This document shows, one piece after another, positions 29,216 to 39,630 of a DNA stretch of 64,000 nucleotides. Within the stretch, counting starts at the first letter, position 1, and the number at the start of each line of letters is the position of its first letter. This DNA comes from Nakaseomyces glabratus (taxonomy: Eukaryota > Ascomycota > Saccharomycetes > Saccharomycetales > Saccharomycetaceae), in assembly GCF_010111755.1 (NCBI RefSeq), contig NC_088960.1, positions 248,001 to 312,000 of the forward strand. Reading direction: 5' to 3'. The translations under genes were made by a program, and so were the position numbers. The notes under the pieces are model-generated. The model worked only from the letters and a program-made list of their open reading frames with translations, made no database searches and was not told the origin of the DNA.

Positions 29216-32200
29216 AATTGAGTGTGTCTTTAATTGATTGATATTGTTGTATGATATAAAGAATTAATTACTATTAAGAATAAACGAAAGTATACTTGAG
29301 TCATGAAGGAAAGAAAGCATTTAACGGTGCCTTTTTATATAGCTCAATGAATGAATCTTTAGGTATATATTTTGGGATATATGAAAATGTTATTTCTTGT
29401 GGACACTCAATTGGAGATTGGTTGGAGAAGATGTTGCATTATAGACCTCTTTCCTTTTAAAAATTAACCCACTCACTCATTATTTGAACTTAGCTATCGC
29501 CTCTTTTCTGTAACTATGTATTGAGAATTGATCGAATCTATAATGCGAGTAATTATATTTAGTATGGCAGTATTCATTCAACAAAATCGATGAAGAACTG
29601 TAGATAGCGTTCGCCTGATTATTGTGCAAGTTATCTTCCTATAGTTAGAATCAACTCATTTATTTTGCTAGATGATAGTGGGGAATGTAATTTAAAAAGA
29701 TGGTATTAATTGAAATTACTGTATTTTTTCTTTCATTATTTTATTACTGCTATCAAGCAACTTGTGTGCTCCTACAGATTGGAGGATAAAGCTGTATAGT
29801 TTGACATATTACATCAATAGTAATTAATTGAATTTAAAGAAAAGAGTCTTCTTTTATTTATTTTGTGGGGCAAATATGGTTATTCCCCCGCCAGCTGGAT
29901 ATTTACTACCACAGGTTCATTCTGGAAGTTCACGCAGGTTTACTTCTGTTATTGCAAAGCGATTTAAGCACAGTTTTGTACATCAAATTAAATTATGCCA
30001 AGAAAACTGCAAGATGACAGGAAATCAGTACATGAAGCAGAGGTGCTGCGCACACAATATAAGCCCTGGTTATGTTATATTCCATACTCTTTTTTAACAT
30101 CAGATTATATCGGATAATTGAGAACTGCCAAGCATAATGCTACAACAAACTTATGAGAAGCTGGCATGTGGAAAGTGGAAGGAGACACTCCACTTTGGGA
30201 AACCTGACCACAGAATTTCCAAAGATTGAAAGTTAAAGTTTCAGATTGCCTGTGCAGATTGCTATTGACTATTAAGCTTTCTAATTAAATATGTCACCTA
30301 TTGCAGTTTTTTCTTCTGAAATTAAATTATGAAAAAGTCCGATTTTCTTTGCATCTCACATGCATTACAGACGTGAGAGAAATGTTCTAGACCATAATGA
30401 TTAACAGCTTTGTTTGTCCAACTCTTTGGTTGCATTTTCTCCAATAACCTGTTCCATCATAGAAATTTCATTTGACTGCGAAGCTTGTGAGTTGATAGGT
30501 TGGCATAGACAAAGCATGAAATGCAAAGTTTGATCTCCAAAAACTCTAACTAGCTGGTTTAACTACGATCTAATTGTGGGGTCTGCTTAAGAAAAAGTTT
30601 GTATACATTGATTACACCTCACTTTCTTGATTTTTGATTGATTATTAGAAGTTGAGTAACATACTTGTTACCACTACAGTTTCATGCTGTGTAATACTAT
30701 ATAGAAGAAAAGAGACAGAATGAATCACTGGTGAATCACACTTTCTGTTAAGCCGGATTCTCTAAGAAATAACAAGAAAACCATTTGTTCAAGATATTGG
30801 TAGCCAGAGTAAGGTGAAGGAAGTAAACAGATAAATCTTTACTGTAAACAGTTGACAATGATAAACACATGAAGATACTCTTTGCATGAAGACCTTAAGC
30901 ACATTCTACAAATTTTCTACTAATCTACAGAAAGTTTCCTGTTTTATTATGTTTTCTGCTGATTTTCCATATTTTTGTTGGTTAAGTTGATTGAAATTGG
31001 TTGTATTAGTTTAATTAATAAGTATAATGCAGCTGTTGTAATAGTATAGCTTCCCTTATTTTCTCCTATATATAGTATGTATTTGGGGGCCAATCTTTAC
31101 TACGCAAATTATTTGAGGATTCGCACAATTGTGGTGGAATAGTGACTACTTTCCGAATCCATATGTCACAGTATATGCTCAACTCCGATATTTTTCTCCA
31201 GTAATACGCCTTCTTGTAGAAAAGATAAGCAAGCCTAAAACAAGTTGGAGCTAGATTTGGGATAATATGAACACTATACAGACATTTTATTTTCTTGTAG
31301 AATAGTAAAAACATAGAAAGAAACACGTATCTTGTATACAAGGATATATCATTTGAGTCGGTTACTTTTGCTGTAAAATGCAAAGTCAACTGTAACCCAG
31401 TGTATTCTTCGGTAGTACTGATCAGTTTTTTTGTTTGATTAGCCATAAATCCATTGTCATTAACCCAATTAGTGAAACTTTTAATTAACCCTATCAGGTA
31501 ATACCCGGTGTATTGGATATCGCTAACTTGCAATTTAAGAGCCCTGCGCCAACTTCTAGCTTATTACTATTATAAAGCACATTGCCTACTACGTCAAAGT
31601 ATGTAAGACTTGGCTGAGAAAAACATAACACGCTAACATGCGTATAAAAGCCGTTTTTATTGAATTACGGAAACTCATTCAACTGTATTTCCAAAAAGGG
31701 TTAGATATATGTATTCTATCAAATGCAAATGCTATTGGAGGCACAGATACTTCTGTAGCTAGATTGCAACAGATTATTAATGTCTTTCAAGCAACAAGTA
31801 GCCATCCATCTAAGATGAGACTGCAGTCCACTAATACAATGCACTGCGAGCTATGCAGTTAAGATTTGTGTCAACAATATCGGAGATTGTAGGCTCATCG
31901 CCGACTTGACGTGATACAAACCCTAAAACAAGACTAATAAAAACCCTAAGACGACTATTGATATGACTTGTTAGAAGGAACCCATTAGATCACTATACTG
32001 TAGTATTGATATTTGTAGTTGAGACAAAAGGTATAACGAACTATTTGAAATGCGGGGGAAGAAAGTGTTCAGGCATATGATAGGAAGTAAGATGTGGGTG
32101 CTTAATGCAGTTCATATAATAATTGGTTGCCTTTCTCCATAAGCTTATTACATCGTCAATCACCGCGTGTGTAAGATGAAAAAGTTGATATCACTTGTTC

Positions 32201-32443
32201 AAAGGTGACGTACATCTACTGTAATTGGTATGGTATTTATTTGATGCCCTTTTTTTTCTTTTTTCTTTTTCCAGAAGAATTTATGCAATATTTCAAGATG
32301 TAATTGATTATTTTTCTAATGTTAAGACAACTCATTTGTGGGTTATTTTGTGGGTTGGTTCCTATCTTCTGCGGGTTGCATCAAATATTCTACAATAAAA
32401 GTAGTTTTTGTTAGTAGATTTGAGTTATAGCACGAAACCCTCT
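29216..32443. promoter_or_regulatory. Gene-poor region upstream of adhesin C
   Basis: About 3.2 kb with no supportable gene. A TATA box (29334-29341, TATATAAA on the minus strand) lies 119 bp before the adhesin C ATG. Frames of 74-155 codons at 29828-30097, 31066-31533 and 31638-31862 either lack ATG or look random. The stretch may be a long adhesin promoter, decayed genes, or both. I recognise no LTR. Confidence 0.45.
29334..29341 (-). promoter_or_regulatory. TATA box of adhesin C
   Basis: TATATAAA, 119 bp before the ATG, at nearly the same distance as the TATA box of adhesin B. Confidence 0.55.
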
Positions 32444-32707
32444 TCACTTGTGCACGAATATTGTTGTCTGGTGAACTTCAGATGGATGTTTTATGATCTG
32501 AGGCAGGCACTTCATCTTGCTATCTTTATCTAATAATAACAGATTTTTATTGAGATTCATGTCTTTCTTACTACATCTAGATTTAACCCGCACAACCAAT
32601 ATAGCTATAAACATTAATATTATTGTAGTTTCAAAAACGAAAAAAGGTGTGCAACCATAGAGCCATTTCAATGCAACCTTTTTGCGTTGGTCTTCTATGG
32701 TAAAATG
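32444..32707 (-). other. Possible exon or remnant encoding a small membrane protein
   Basis: An 88-codon open stretch has no ATG before its hydrophobic part. It reads as a charged start (TIEDQRKKVALKW), one strong membrane segment (FVFETTIILMFIAILVVRV) and a Lys-rich tail. A splice-acceptor-like TTAACAG precedes it at about 32714-32708, but a tRNA gene lies just upstream on the same strand. It could be a second exon, a decayed gene or chance. I do not recognise the family. Confidence 0.2.
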
Positions 32708-32757
32708 CGCCTGTTAATGGAAATTTCCTGCAACTTTCCAGCAAAAAAATAGAAATA

Positions 32758-32830
32758 AGCCCTGTAGGGGGCTCGAACCCCTAACCTTATGATTAAGAGT
32801 CATACGCGCTACCGATTGCGCCAACAAGGC
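32758..32830 (-). tRNA. tRNA-Lys (CUU)
   Basis: A 73-nt cloverleaf without intron: acceptor GCCTTGT/ACAGGGC, D arm GGCGCAATCGGTAGCGC, anticodon loop CTCTTAA (anticodon CTT), T arm with GGTTCGAGCC. A Pol III terminator (7 T on the minus strand, 32741-32747) follows. It lies between the adhesin block and CDC26. Confidence 0.97.
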
Positions 32831-33065
32831 TTATTAATTGCGTTGATATTCTAAAATTTTCGTGTCACCATACATGAATGAAAACATTCTGGTGATCCCA
32901 CGTATACTGTTATTATTTTCCAAATGTATAACATAAAGCTAAAATACTATGTACATTTATATCATCAAAATTGTTAGTTTGTAATTTAGGTGTACTACTC
33001 TTGCCATATAAACACTTAAGATTTCTTGTGAGCCTATAATAAACAAGATATCAACTGTCTATGAA

Positions 33066-33509
33066 ATGATAAGGCGTGAAGCTACCACTTTGACTCTCTC
33101 ACAAACTGATATTAATGATCTTGTTGATGAGTTAGAAGAGCGCAAGCTGCAAAGAATAATAAATAAACAGAGGGACAGAGTACTTCGAACATCAACGAAG
33201 TTAGAGAGTGGATCTGAAGATACCCGGTTGGCGAGCCGAGATAACAACGATGATGGCATAGCATTGCAGTATAATAACGGTGATGAGTCTCTAGAGGATG
33301 CTGTACCCATTGACTCTTTCATAAATGCAAGTCCACTAGACAATAAGACTATGCATCGCACAGTAAACTTTGATCAGGGACTCAATGTGTCGTTAGGAAG
33401 TTTTGCTCAAAACACCACTTCTAACTCTAACTGGCAAGGTAACAGTCAGAGCGGGACCTCTGAAACTGAAGCTGGTTCAACACAGTCAAATCCATTTTAT
33501 CGAGGGTGA
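33066..33509 (+). CDS. CDC26: Cdc26-like subunit of the anaphase-promoting complex
   Basis: The product is 147 residues (S. cerevisiae Cdc26 is 124). The N terminus MIRREATTLTLSQTDINDLVDELEE matches the conserved segment of Cdc26 that inserts into the TPR groove of Cdc16/Apc6 and stabilises it; the rest is disordered, rich in Asn, Ser and Asp. APC/C is the nuclear E3 ligase that triggers anaphase. RSC8 and IRC5 follow as YFR036W-YFR038W do in S. cerevisiae, which secures the name. A three-codon frame (ATG AAA TGA, 33061-33069) overlaps the start codon and could lower initiation. Confidence 0.88.
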   Translation: MIRREATTLTLSQTDINDLVDELEERKLQRIINKQRDRVLRTSTKLESGSEDTRLASRDNNDDGIALQYNNGDESLEDAVPIDSFINASPLDNKTMHRTVNFDQGLNVSLGSFAQNTTSNSNWQGNSQSGTSETEAGSTQSNPFYRG

Positions 33510-33666
33510 ATTTAGTATCGAAGACGAGCAATAACCCTAACTGTTAGACGAGCTTTCTAGATCATCAAAATATTATGGTCTTAATTGAAATAATTTGCTA
33601 GACTTTAAGCCAAATGGAATAATTGCATTATATACTACATTACCATAACATTATATTTATATAGAA

Positions 33667-35310
33667 TTACAACGACCAAATTTTGAATCTCTTTGGTTCA
33701 GTTAGCTTTGGGTCATCAAGATGCTGCGCTACTTCTTTTGCTAATTGCTGATTATCATTCTTTTCTTCTTCTTCTTCTTTGTCTACCAGGTCCATGTTAG
33801 AATCCATTTGCTCTGATGCTATCACAAGTTTCTTTGTGACATTTAAATCTGAGAGCTTTTGATTAATTTCACTCACTTGTTTACTCAAATTATTTTTCTG
33901 TTGAGATATTTTACTTACTTCATTCTCATATTTGGCAGTTTCTTCTGTTAGAGCCTTATCCAGGCTATCTAATTTAGACATTTTTATTTTAAGCTTTTTA
34001 GCACTCAATGTTATAAGTTCCTGTGCAATGATACGCATTTGGTATTGTGACTTCAACTGACAGTTGTGGGCAGCAGTAGGAAGCTTGCTATTCAATATGT
34101 CCTCATTTCCATTAGTGATTAATGCATTAATAAAATTCTCCATCACTTCAATGATGGTATCTGATGTAGTTTGGTTTGCAGAGCTCTTATACTTGTCTAA
34201 TAGTTTTGAAACGTCATCATCTTCCAATGGAAGTGACATGTATTTATCAACACAGTCCGCAATTAGTTTGTTCCCGCCTACGTGTTTAGCAATGTGCTTC
34301 CAATCAGACCCAAACATTTCTAGACCTTCCAGTAATGAAACGACTTCCTGATCTGTCCATATCTTTCTTTGAGGGAAAGCATTTTCATCTGCTAATTTTA
34401 TAAAGTCTGAGGATTGAAATTTCTCGCCAAATTGCTCTTTAGAGAAGCACTTATGGCACAAGCTCGAATGTTTATTGCGCAAATTGAAATACTTAACTGT
34501 CATCTTATCGTTTCCACATATGTGGCAGACAAATACCTTTTGCATATCTTTTGACTCTAATTTCTTTTCTTTCAGGGCATTGAAATTTTTAGATGCATCA
34601 TAGACATTTTGCCTTAGAGAGACGTTAGTTGGGTATGAGTTCTCTTCCTCATTTATTGTTTGGTCATCTTCATTTGATTCCTTGGTAGTTGCATCATTCA
34701 ATATTAGTACCTCGACCCTTTCCTCATCTTCATGTACTAGTTTCTTCTTCTGTGCCTCTATTTTGAGCTTCTTGTTAGCAATAATTTTCTTTTCCGGTAA
34801 AAATGGTTTCAAACCTTGTGGAGTATCTAAAGTAATTTGGAAATGCCCTGTGAAACTAGGACCTATTAAGGTCGGTTTTGATCTAGGGTCTACCTGGTAA
34901 TTAATTAGTCCCCATTTCTCGAGAAATTCATGAATCCTTACGATAGAAGCGACATCCATAGCGATGTTCCTTCTTACCGCGGTAATTGTTAGGTATTCTG
35001 TAGGAGATAATCTGAATGTGTTTATTATAAAATTTCTAGTGTCCTTGTATGCTTTTTCTGACTTAAATCTGGAGGAGCCATCGAAGAAATCTGGAAGCGA
35101 CCGCTTCTCGATTTCATGCACAGAATACATGTCAAACCACTTGGCAAAAGGAGGTATGGTCACTTCATTAGTCTGTTTGATCAAGAACTTCAATGTCTTG
35201 TCTTCCATGCTAGATGTATCATCATCACCGTTCGATTTATCGGTCACCTCTTCAACTTTGGCTACATTCTCGGAGTCAATCTCCATCTCGTTCTTCACTG
35301 TTTCGCTCAT
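33667..35310 (-). CDS. RSC8: Rsc8, SWIRM/SANT subunit of the RSC chromatin remodeller
   Basis: The product is 547 residues from ATG 35310 (MSETVKNEMEID); an in-frame TTG three codons earlier is ignored. S. cerevisiae Rsc8 is 557. It forms a homodimer that scaffolds the essential RSC complex in the nucleus. Domains in order: SWIRM (about 50-140, FAKWFDMYSVHEIEKRSLPDFF), a ZZ-type zinc segment (CHICGND...CHKCF, about 263-290), SANT/Myb (about 310-365, RKIWTDQEVVSLLEGLEMFGSDW) and a long C-terminal coiled coil (about 430-520). Convergent with CDC26, divergent from IRC5. Confidence 0.95.
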   Translation of the reverse strand: MSETVKNEMEIDSENVAKVEEVTDKSNGDDDTSSMEDKTLKFLIKQTNEVTIPPFAKWFDMYSVHEIEKRSLPDFFDGSSRFKSEKAYKDTRNFIINTFRLSPTEYLTITAVRRNIAMDVASIVRIHEFLEKWGLINYQVDPRSKPTLIGPSFTGHFQITLDTPQGLKPFLPEKKIIANKKLKIEAQKKKLVHEDEERVEVLILNDATTKESNEDDQTINEEENSYPTNVSLRQNVYDASKNFNALKEKKLESKDMQKVFVCHICGNDKMTVKYFNLRNKHSSLCHKCFSKEQFGEKFQSSDFIKLADENAFPQRKIWTDQEVVSLLEGLEMFGSDWKHIAKHVGGNKLIADCVDKYMSLPLEDDDVSKLLDKYKSSANQTTSDTIIEVMENFINALITNGNEDILNSKLPTAAHNCQLKSQYQMRIIAQELITLSAKKLKIKMSKLDSLDKALTEETAKYENEVSKISQQKNNLSKQVSEINQKLSDLNVTKKLVIASEQMDSNMDLVDKEEEEEKNDNQQLAKEVAQHLDDPKLTEPKRFKIWSL

Positions 35311-36177
35311 TATGTACAAATTTTGTCCTTTCTAAACTATATTTGAAGTTCAGTTCGAATGTTATGTGCTCGATGCACGCGTTACGTTCTAGTTTACCAA
35401 ATCGAACCGTCCTTTTGACCCAGTTGTTATCCTCGGAACAACAATTAGAAGAAAAAATACAAATTCCTTATTACAGATGTTTTGGCCACAAATATAGCAG
35501 TATATTTCCACACACCCAATGAATACTAAAACCGATGTAATTGGCGCCAAATATAATTAATCGTGCTTTTCACTACGCAAGCCTTTATTATTGTCAGCTT
35601 ATTATTCTTTTTTTTTTTTTCAAATTTCACCAAGTCTGTCTTTTGGTGGTTCAATGGGGTCTTACACTTTTACAAATGAAGCACAAGCTATCCGTCGGAT
35701 ATTATATTAAGTCATGTGATCTTAAAAATAATGTACTTATATACGTATATCACGTTATCGTATATGTTGATTATTGGTTTACGCGTGTTGATTTATATTT
35801 TCACACGTAAGAAGTATCTCGTGTATATTCCGTGTGAAAATATACTTTTGACGCGTTACCAATATCTCATGATTTTCAACCAGATTGCGCTCATCCAGCC
35901 GCGCCGCCTGCATACGGGCATACTTATAGGTTAGATCTGACTTCTTATACAGTAATTGGCGGTAATTTAAGTAGATGGCGGCTAAGTGAATAACTTCATA
36001 TGTGTTAGCTCCAAAAAAGAATAAAAATTTAAAAGGAAGATAAGGAAATCTAGGCCCTGTTGATTTTTTCCATTGATCTCTTTTTTTTTTCGTTGCTATT
36101 GAATAATTTTGGGCTGGGAACCTTATTGATAGAGGTAAAGGTTCTTGTGATTAGTTGAAAAGCCGACTATACGGAAT
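35311..36177. promoter_or_regulatory. Divergent promoter region RSC8/IRC5
   Basis: These 867 bp are AT-rich. They contain a perfect 14-bp inverted repeat (35794-35807 and 35831-35844, 23-nt spacer) and a URS1-like GGCGGCTA at about 35978. No gene is seen within. Confidence 0.5.
35794..35844. repeat. Perfect 14-bp inverted repeat
   Basis: TATATTTTCACACG at 35794-35807 is mirrored exactly by its complement at 35831-35844. It could bind a dimeric factor or form a cruciform; function unknown. Confidence 0.85.
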
Positions 36178-38712
36178 ATGAATACAAGGAAGAGGTTTTT
36201 GAGGAGTGCCAGGAAGGCCGCTGCGGTTACTGTCAACTATGCGGAACCTGACGATAATGATCTGAGTGCTAATACTTTTGCGAGTGATGATGAGAATGCT
36301 GACGTCAGTGTAGACGCTGAGGATACGCCGCCTGTGTGGCTGCGAGATGATGTACGTCCGAATGAGGACGTTCAGCTCGACTCAGACGACGAAAACGGTG
36401 GTGATAAAGACGATGATAGGGATCTTGACGATCTTTTACTGAAGGAAAAGGAAAAACACAGGCTGGAAGCACAGACTAAAGAGGAAGATAGTGATGACGA
36501 AGTAAATGAGTTGGATAAAGCCAGTGTCACGTCCAAATTAAAGAAACTAGATGAGTTCGTAAAGCAAAGTCAGGTTTACTCAAGTATCATCGCTGATACA
36601 CTGTTGAAGAGGACTTTAGAGAGAACAGAGGAATCTGATGCGTCAAATAATGACCCTGTGAAAGAACCTCCTGCGAAAAAGGCTAAAAAATCAAAATCTA
36701 TACTAGATTTTTTTACTAGAAGACAAAATACAGATGACAATAGGGTTGAGGAAATGGCTGTTGATGTTAAGAAGGAAACGGAGGAAGAGCGTATAGCCAA
36801 AGAGCAACCATCTTACTTGAAGAATTGTGTCCTAAAGCCTTACCAAATGGAAGGGCTGAATTGGTTAATTACACTTTATGAAAATGGGCTAAACGGTATC
36901 CTAGCCGATGAGATGGGTTTGGGTAAGACTATTCAGAGTATCGCTTTATTGTCTTTCATTTATGAAATGGACACAAAAGGCCCCTTCTTAATTGCTGCAC
37001 CATTAAGCACCGTCGATAATTGGATGAACGAATTCGCAAAATTCGCTCCAGAAATTCCGATTCTTAAATATTATAGTCAAAATGGACAAGATGCAAGACA
37101 GAAATTGTTGAAAAAATTCTTCAAAAATAATAATAGGGAAGGTGTTATTGTTACCTCATATGAGATGATAATTAGGGATGCAAATATAATAATGGGTGAA
37201 CAATGGAAGTTTCTAATTGTAGATGAAGGTCATCGTTTGAAGAATATTAACTGTCGTTTGATACAGGAATTGAAGCGAATCAATACTTCTAACAGACTTT
37301 TACTAACAGGTACGCCCTTACAGAATAACTTGTCAGAGTTGTGGTCTCTATTGAACTTTATTCTGCCTGACATTTTTGCTGATTTTGAAATATTCAATAA
37401 ATGGTTTGATTTCAAAGATCTTGATTTGCAAAGTAATTCTGCTAAATTAAATAAGTTGATTAACGATGAACTAGAAAAAAATTTGATATCCAACCTGCAT
37501 ACAATCTTAAAACCATTTTTGTTAAGAAGATTGAAAAGTGTGGTCTTAAAGGACGTTCTTCCGCCAAAGAGAGAGTACATAGTCAACTGCCCTTTATCAC
37601 CAATCCAAACAAAGTTTTACAGAATGGCTTTATCTGGAAAGCTTAAGGTGACTGTTTTCAAAGAACTCGTCAAAGCATTTTTCACTCTGAATCAAGAGTA
37701 CATAGGGACTGTTTCAAATAAATCCATTCGAGACTTCATTGATTATAAATTAAGTGAAGAGCCAGATGAAGACAAAGTAACCGCCGTTATCAAGCAAATG
37801 GATGACATATATATGGAACACCTAAACACGTTTACCAAGAATCAGAGACTACAAAATATGATGATGCAGCTACGTCAAGTTGTAGACTCTACTCTACTAT
37901 TTTTCTTCCCATACATGGAACCTGAGGACATCACATTGGATTATCTGCTTGCATCATCTGGAAAACTACAAATGTTGCAGAAATTGGCAATACCTCTAAT
38001 AAAAAAAGGTCACAAAATATTGATATTCTCTCAGTTTGTTGGTATGTTAGATTTATTGGAGGATTGGTCTGAACTAAACTCCTTCAATTCATTGAGAATT
38101 GATGGTGGTGTTGATAACGAATCAAGGAAAGAATATATCGATGAATTTAACAAAAAAGGTGACGACCATCAAATTTTCTTGCTTTCGACAAGAGCAGCTG
38201 GTCTTGGTATTAACCTTGTAGCTGCAGATACTGTGATTATTTTTGATAGTGATTGGAACCCTCAGGTTGATCTCCAAGCAATGGATAGATGTCACAGAAT
38301 TGGCCAGACAAAACCAGTAATAGTATACAGATTTTGCTGTGACAATACTATTGAGCACGTCATACTAACCAGAGCTGTTAATAAGAGAAAGTTAGAACGA
38401 ATGGTTATTCAAATGGGTAAGTTCAGTAATTTGAAGAAGTTAGCCTTGAATGAGAGATCTTTCCTCCAACAAAGCACTGGTATGAATCCAAACAAGACCA
38501 GCAATAAAGAACTTGTACAGGAACTATCACAGCTTCTAATGAGTAAAGAATCAAGTATTGGATTCGAGACGTCTAAAAAACCCAAACAAGATGATATACT
38601 CACTGAAGCTGAATTAAAGGAGTTATCAGATAGATCGCTCAAATTTTACTCACCAGATAGAGAAGTCGAGTTCCCTCATGTAAGGCTATTTGAGACAACA
38701 TCTGGATTTTAA
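36178..38712 (+). CDS. IRC5: Irc5-like Snf2 family DNA translocase (LSH/HELLS type)
   Basis: The product is 844 residues (S. cerevisiae Irc5 is 853). It is a nuclear ATP-dependent remodeller related to plant DDM1 and animal HELLS; Irc5 aids cohesin loading and limits spontaneous recombination foci. After an acidic N terminus (about 15-150), the Snf2 core starts near residue 215: Walker A in ADEMGLGKT (about 242-250), DEGH box in VDEGHRLKN (about 349), TGTPLQNN, and the C-lobe with [11 protein letters not shown] and DRCHRIGQ near 670-710. All motifs are intact. S. cerevisiae neighbours YFR037C and YFR036W are here in the same order. Confidence 0.95.
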   Translation: MNTRKRFLRSARKAAAVTVNYAEPDDNDLSANTFASDDENADVSVDAEDTPPVWLRDDVRPNEDVQLDSDDENGGDKDDDRDLDDLLLKEKEKHRLEAQTKEEDSDDEVNELDKASVTSKLKKLDEFVKQSQVYSSIIADTLLKRTLERTEESDASNNDPVKEPPAKKAKKSKSILDFFTRRQNTDDNRVEEMAVDVKKETEEERIAKEQPSYLKNCVLKPYQMEGLNWLITLYENGLNGILADEMGLGKTIQSIALLSFIYEMDTKGPFLIAAPLSTVDNWMNEFAKFAPEIPILKYYSQNGQDARQKLLKKFFKNNNREGVIVTSYEMIIRDANIIMGEQWKFLIVDEGHRLKNINCRLIQELKRINTSNRLLLTGTPLQNNLSELWSLLNFILPDIFADFEIFNKWFDFKDLDLQSNSAKLNKLINDELEKNLISNLHTILKPFLLRRLKSVVLKDVLPPKREYIVNCPLSPIQTKFYRMALSGKLKVTVFKELVKAFFTLNQEYIGTVSNKSIRDFIDYKLSEEPDEDKVTAVIKQMDDIYMEHLNTFTKNQRLQNMMMQLRQVVDSTLLFFFPYMEPEDITLDYLLASSGKLQMLQKLAIPLIKKGHKILIFSQFVGMLDLLEDWSELNSFNSLRIDGGVDNESRKEYIDEFNKKGDDHQIFLLSTRAAGLGINLVAADTVIIFDSDWNPQVDLQAMDRCHRIGQTKPVIVYRFCCDNTIEHVILTRAVNKRKLERMVIQMGKFSNLKKLALNERSFLQQSTGMNPNKTSNKELVQELSQLLMSKESSIGFETSKKPKQDDILTEAELKELSDRSLKFYSPDREVEFPHVRLFETTSGF

Positions 38713-38914
38713 ATATTCTTTTGCGCGTTCCGTCGCGACATATTCACTCACAGAAACGTATTCTGTTAGCGTTTGGCATATTCGTAGATTAATTAGAAAC
38801 TCTTTATTTATATACATTTCTAATAATAGACACTTGGCATTTTCTATATGATTAATTCGTTAATAGAGCAAACTCTGTAGTCATTAATTTTTAGCTAGCT
38901 ATAGATGGAGTGGT

Positions 38915-39361
38915 TTACCATGGTAAACCAGTGTAGTACTCCTTTTGGTTATACATCCAGATCAGAGAAGTCGAAGCAACGATTAATGGACCCATAAAAC
39001 CCTTGCCCAGTTTACAAGTACGGAAAATCAACAATTCACTACCGAAATGGAACAAAGCAATGATGTAGGAGATAAAGGTCAATTGGTAAATGTGGGGTTC
39101 AGTGATGTACAATGCACCATAGAATCTGATAACACAAGAGACAAAGGTCCAAGTACCGAAAGTTCTAGCACTCAGAGATGTTGTCTCAGAAGGTTTGTTT
39201 TCGTAGACTCTACGAGTTAGTTCAAGACCAGAAATGTATGTTTGAACAGAGTTAAATACCGACACAATGGAAATAAATAATAACCATTTTGGCAAGTAGC
39301 CAGGAGCCATGTTGGTGACAGCACTATGTACACCACCGGTCAATTGTTGTAAACTTAGCAT
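38915..39361 (-). CDS. ERG28: Erg28, scaffold of the sterol C-4 demethylation complex
   Basis: The product is 148 residues, the exact length of S. cerevisiae Erg28. It is an ER membrane protein with four hydrophobic segments that tethers Erg25, Erg26 and Erg27 for C-4 demethylation in ergosterol synthesis. Family features seen: the N-terminal PKWLLFISIVSVFNSVQTY and FGTWTFVSCVIRFYGALY. This gene opens the block that corresponds to S. cerevisiae chromosome V (YER044C onward). Confidence 0.95.
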   Translation of the reverse strand: MLSLQQLTGGVHSAVTNMAPGYLPKWLLFISIVSVFNSVQTYISGLELTRRVYENKPSETTSLSARTFGTWTFVSCVIRFYGALYITEPHIYQLTFISYIIALFHFGSELLIFRTCKLGKGFMGPLIVASTSLIWMYNQKEYYTGLPW

Positions 39362-39630
39362 ATTTTTTTTAATTGTATAACCTTACTGATATTTAACCAC
39401 TTCTGTTAAATTAAGTCAATGGAGGCATTAGAAATGCTAACGAAAATTTGCAATTGTCCTCTATTTATACCAATTGCCATTGTTTCTGAAAACATTTCGC
39501 ATTGCTGGTCCCCCTAAAAAACTTTTGAATCAGCTGATAAATTTTTCGGCTTCATCGTTTAATTTGTTACCAAAGAGAATTGTTGTTTCTAAGGAAATTT
39601 GACAGTTTGTTCATATAGCTCACTGTTGAA

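Noticed and set aside
31066..31533. Minus-strand frame of up to 155 codons in the gene-poor region
   Set aside because: It begins with TTG; only 126 codons follow its first ATG, and the composition looks random.
31638..31862. 74-codon plus-strand frame with ATG
   Set aside because: Short, no recognisable domain, in a long non-coding region; chance is the simpler explanation.
20489..33060. LTRs or transposon remains among the adhesin genes
   Set aside because: No paired terminal repeats, primer-binding sites or Gag/Pol-like frames were recognised by eye.
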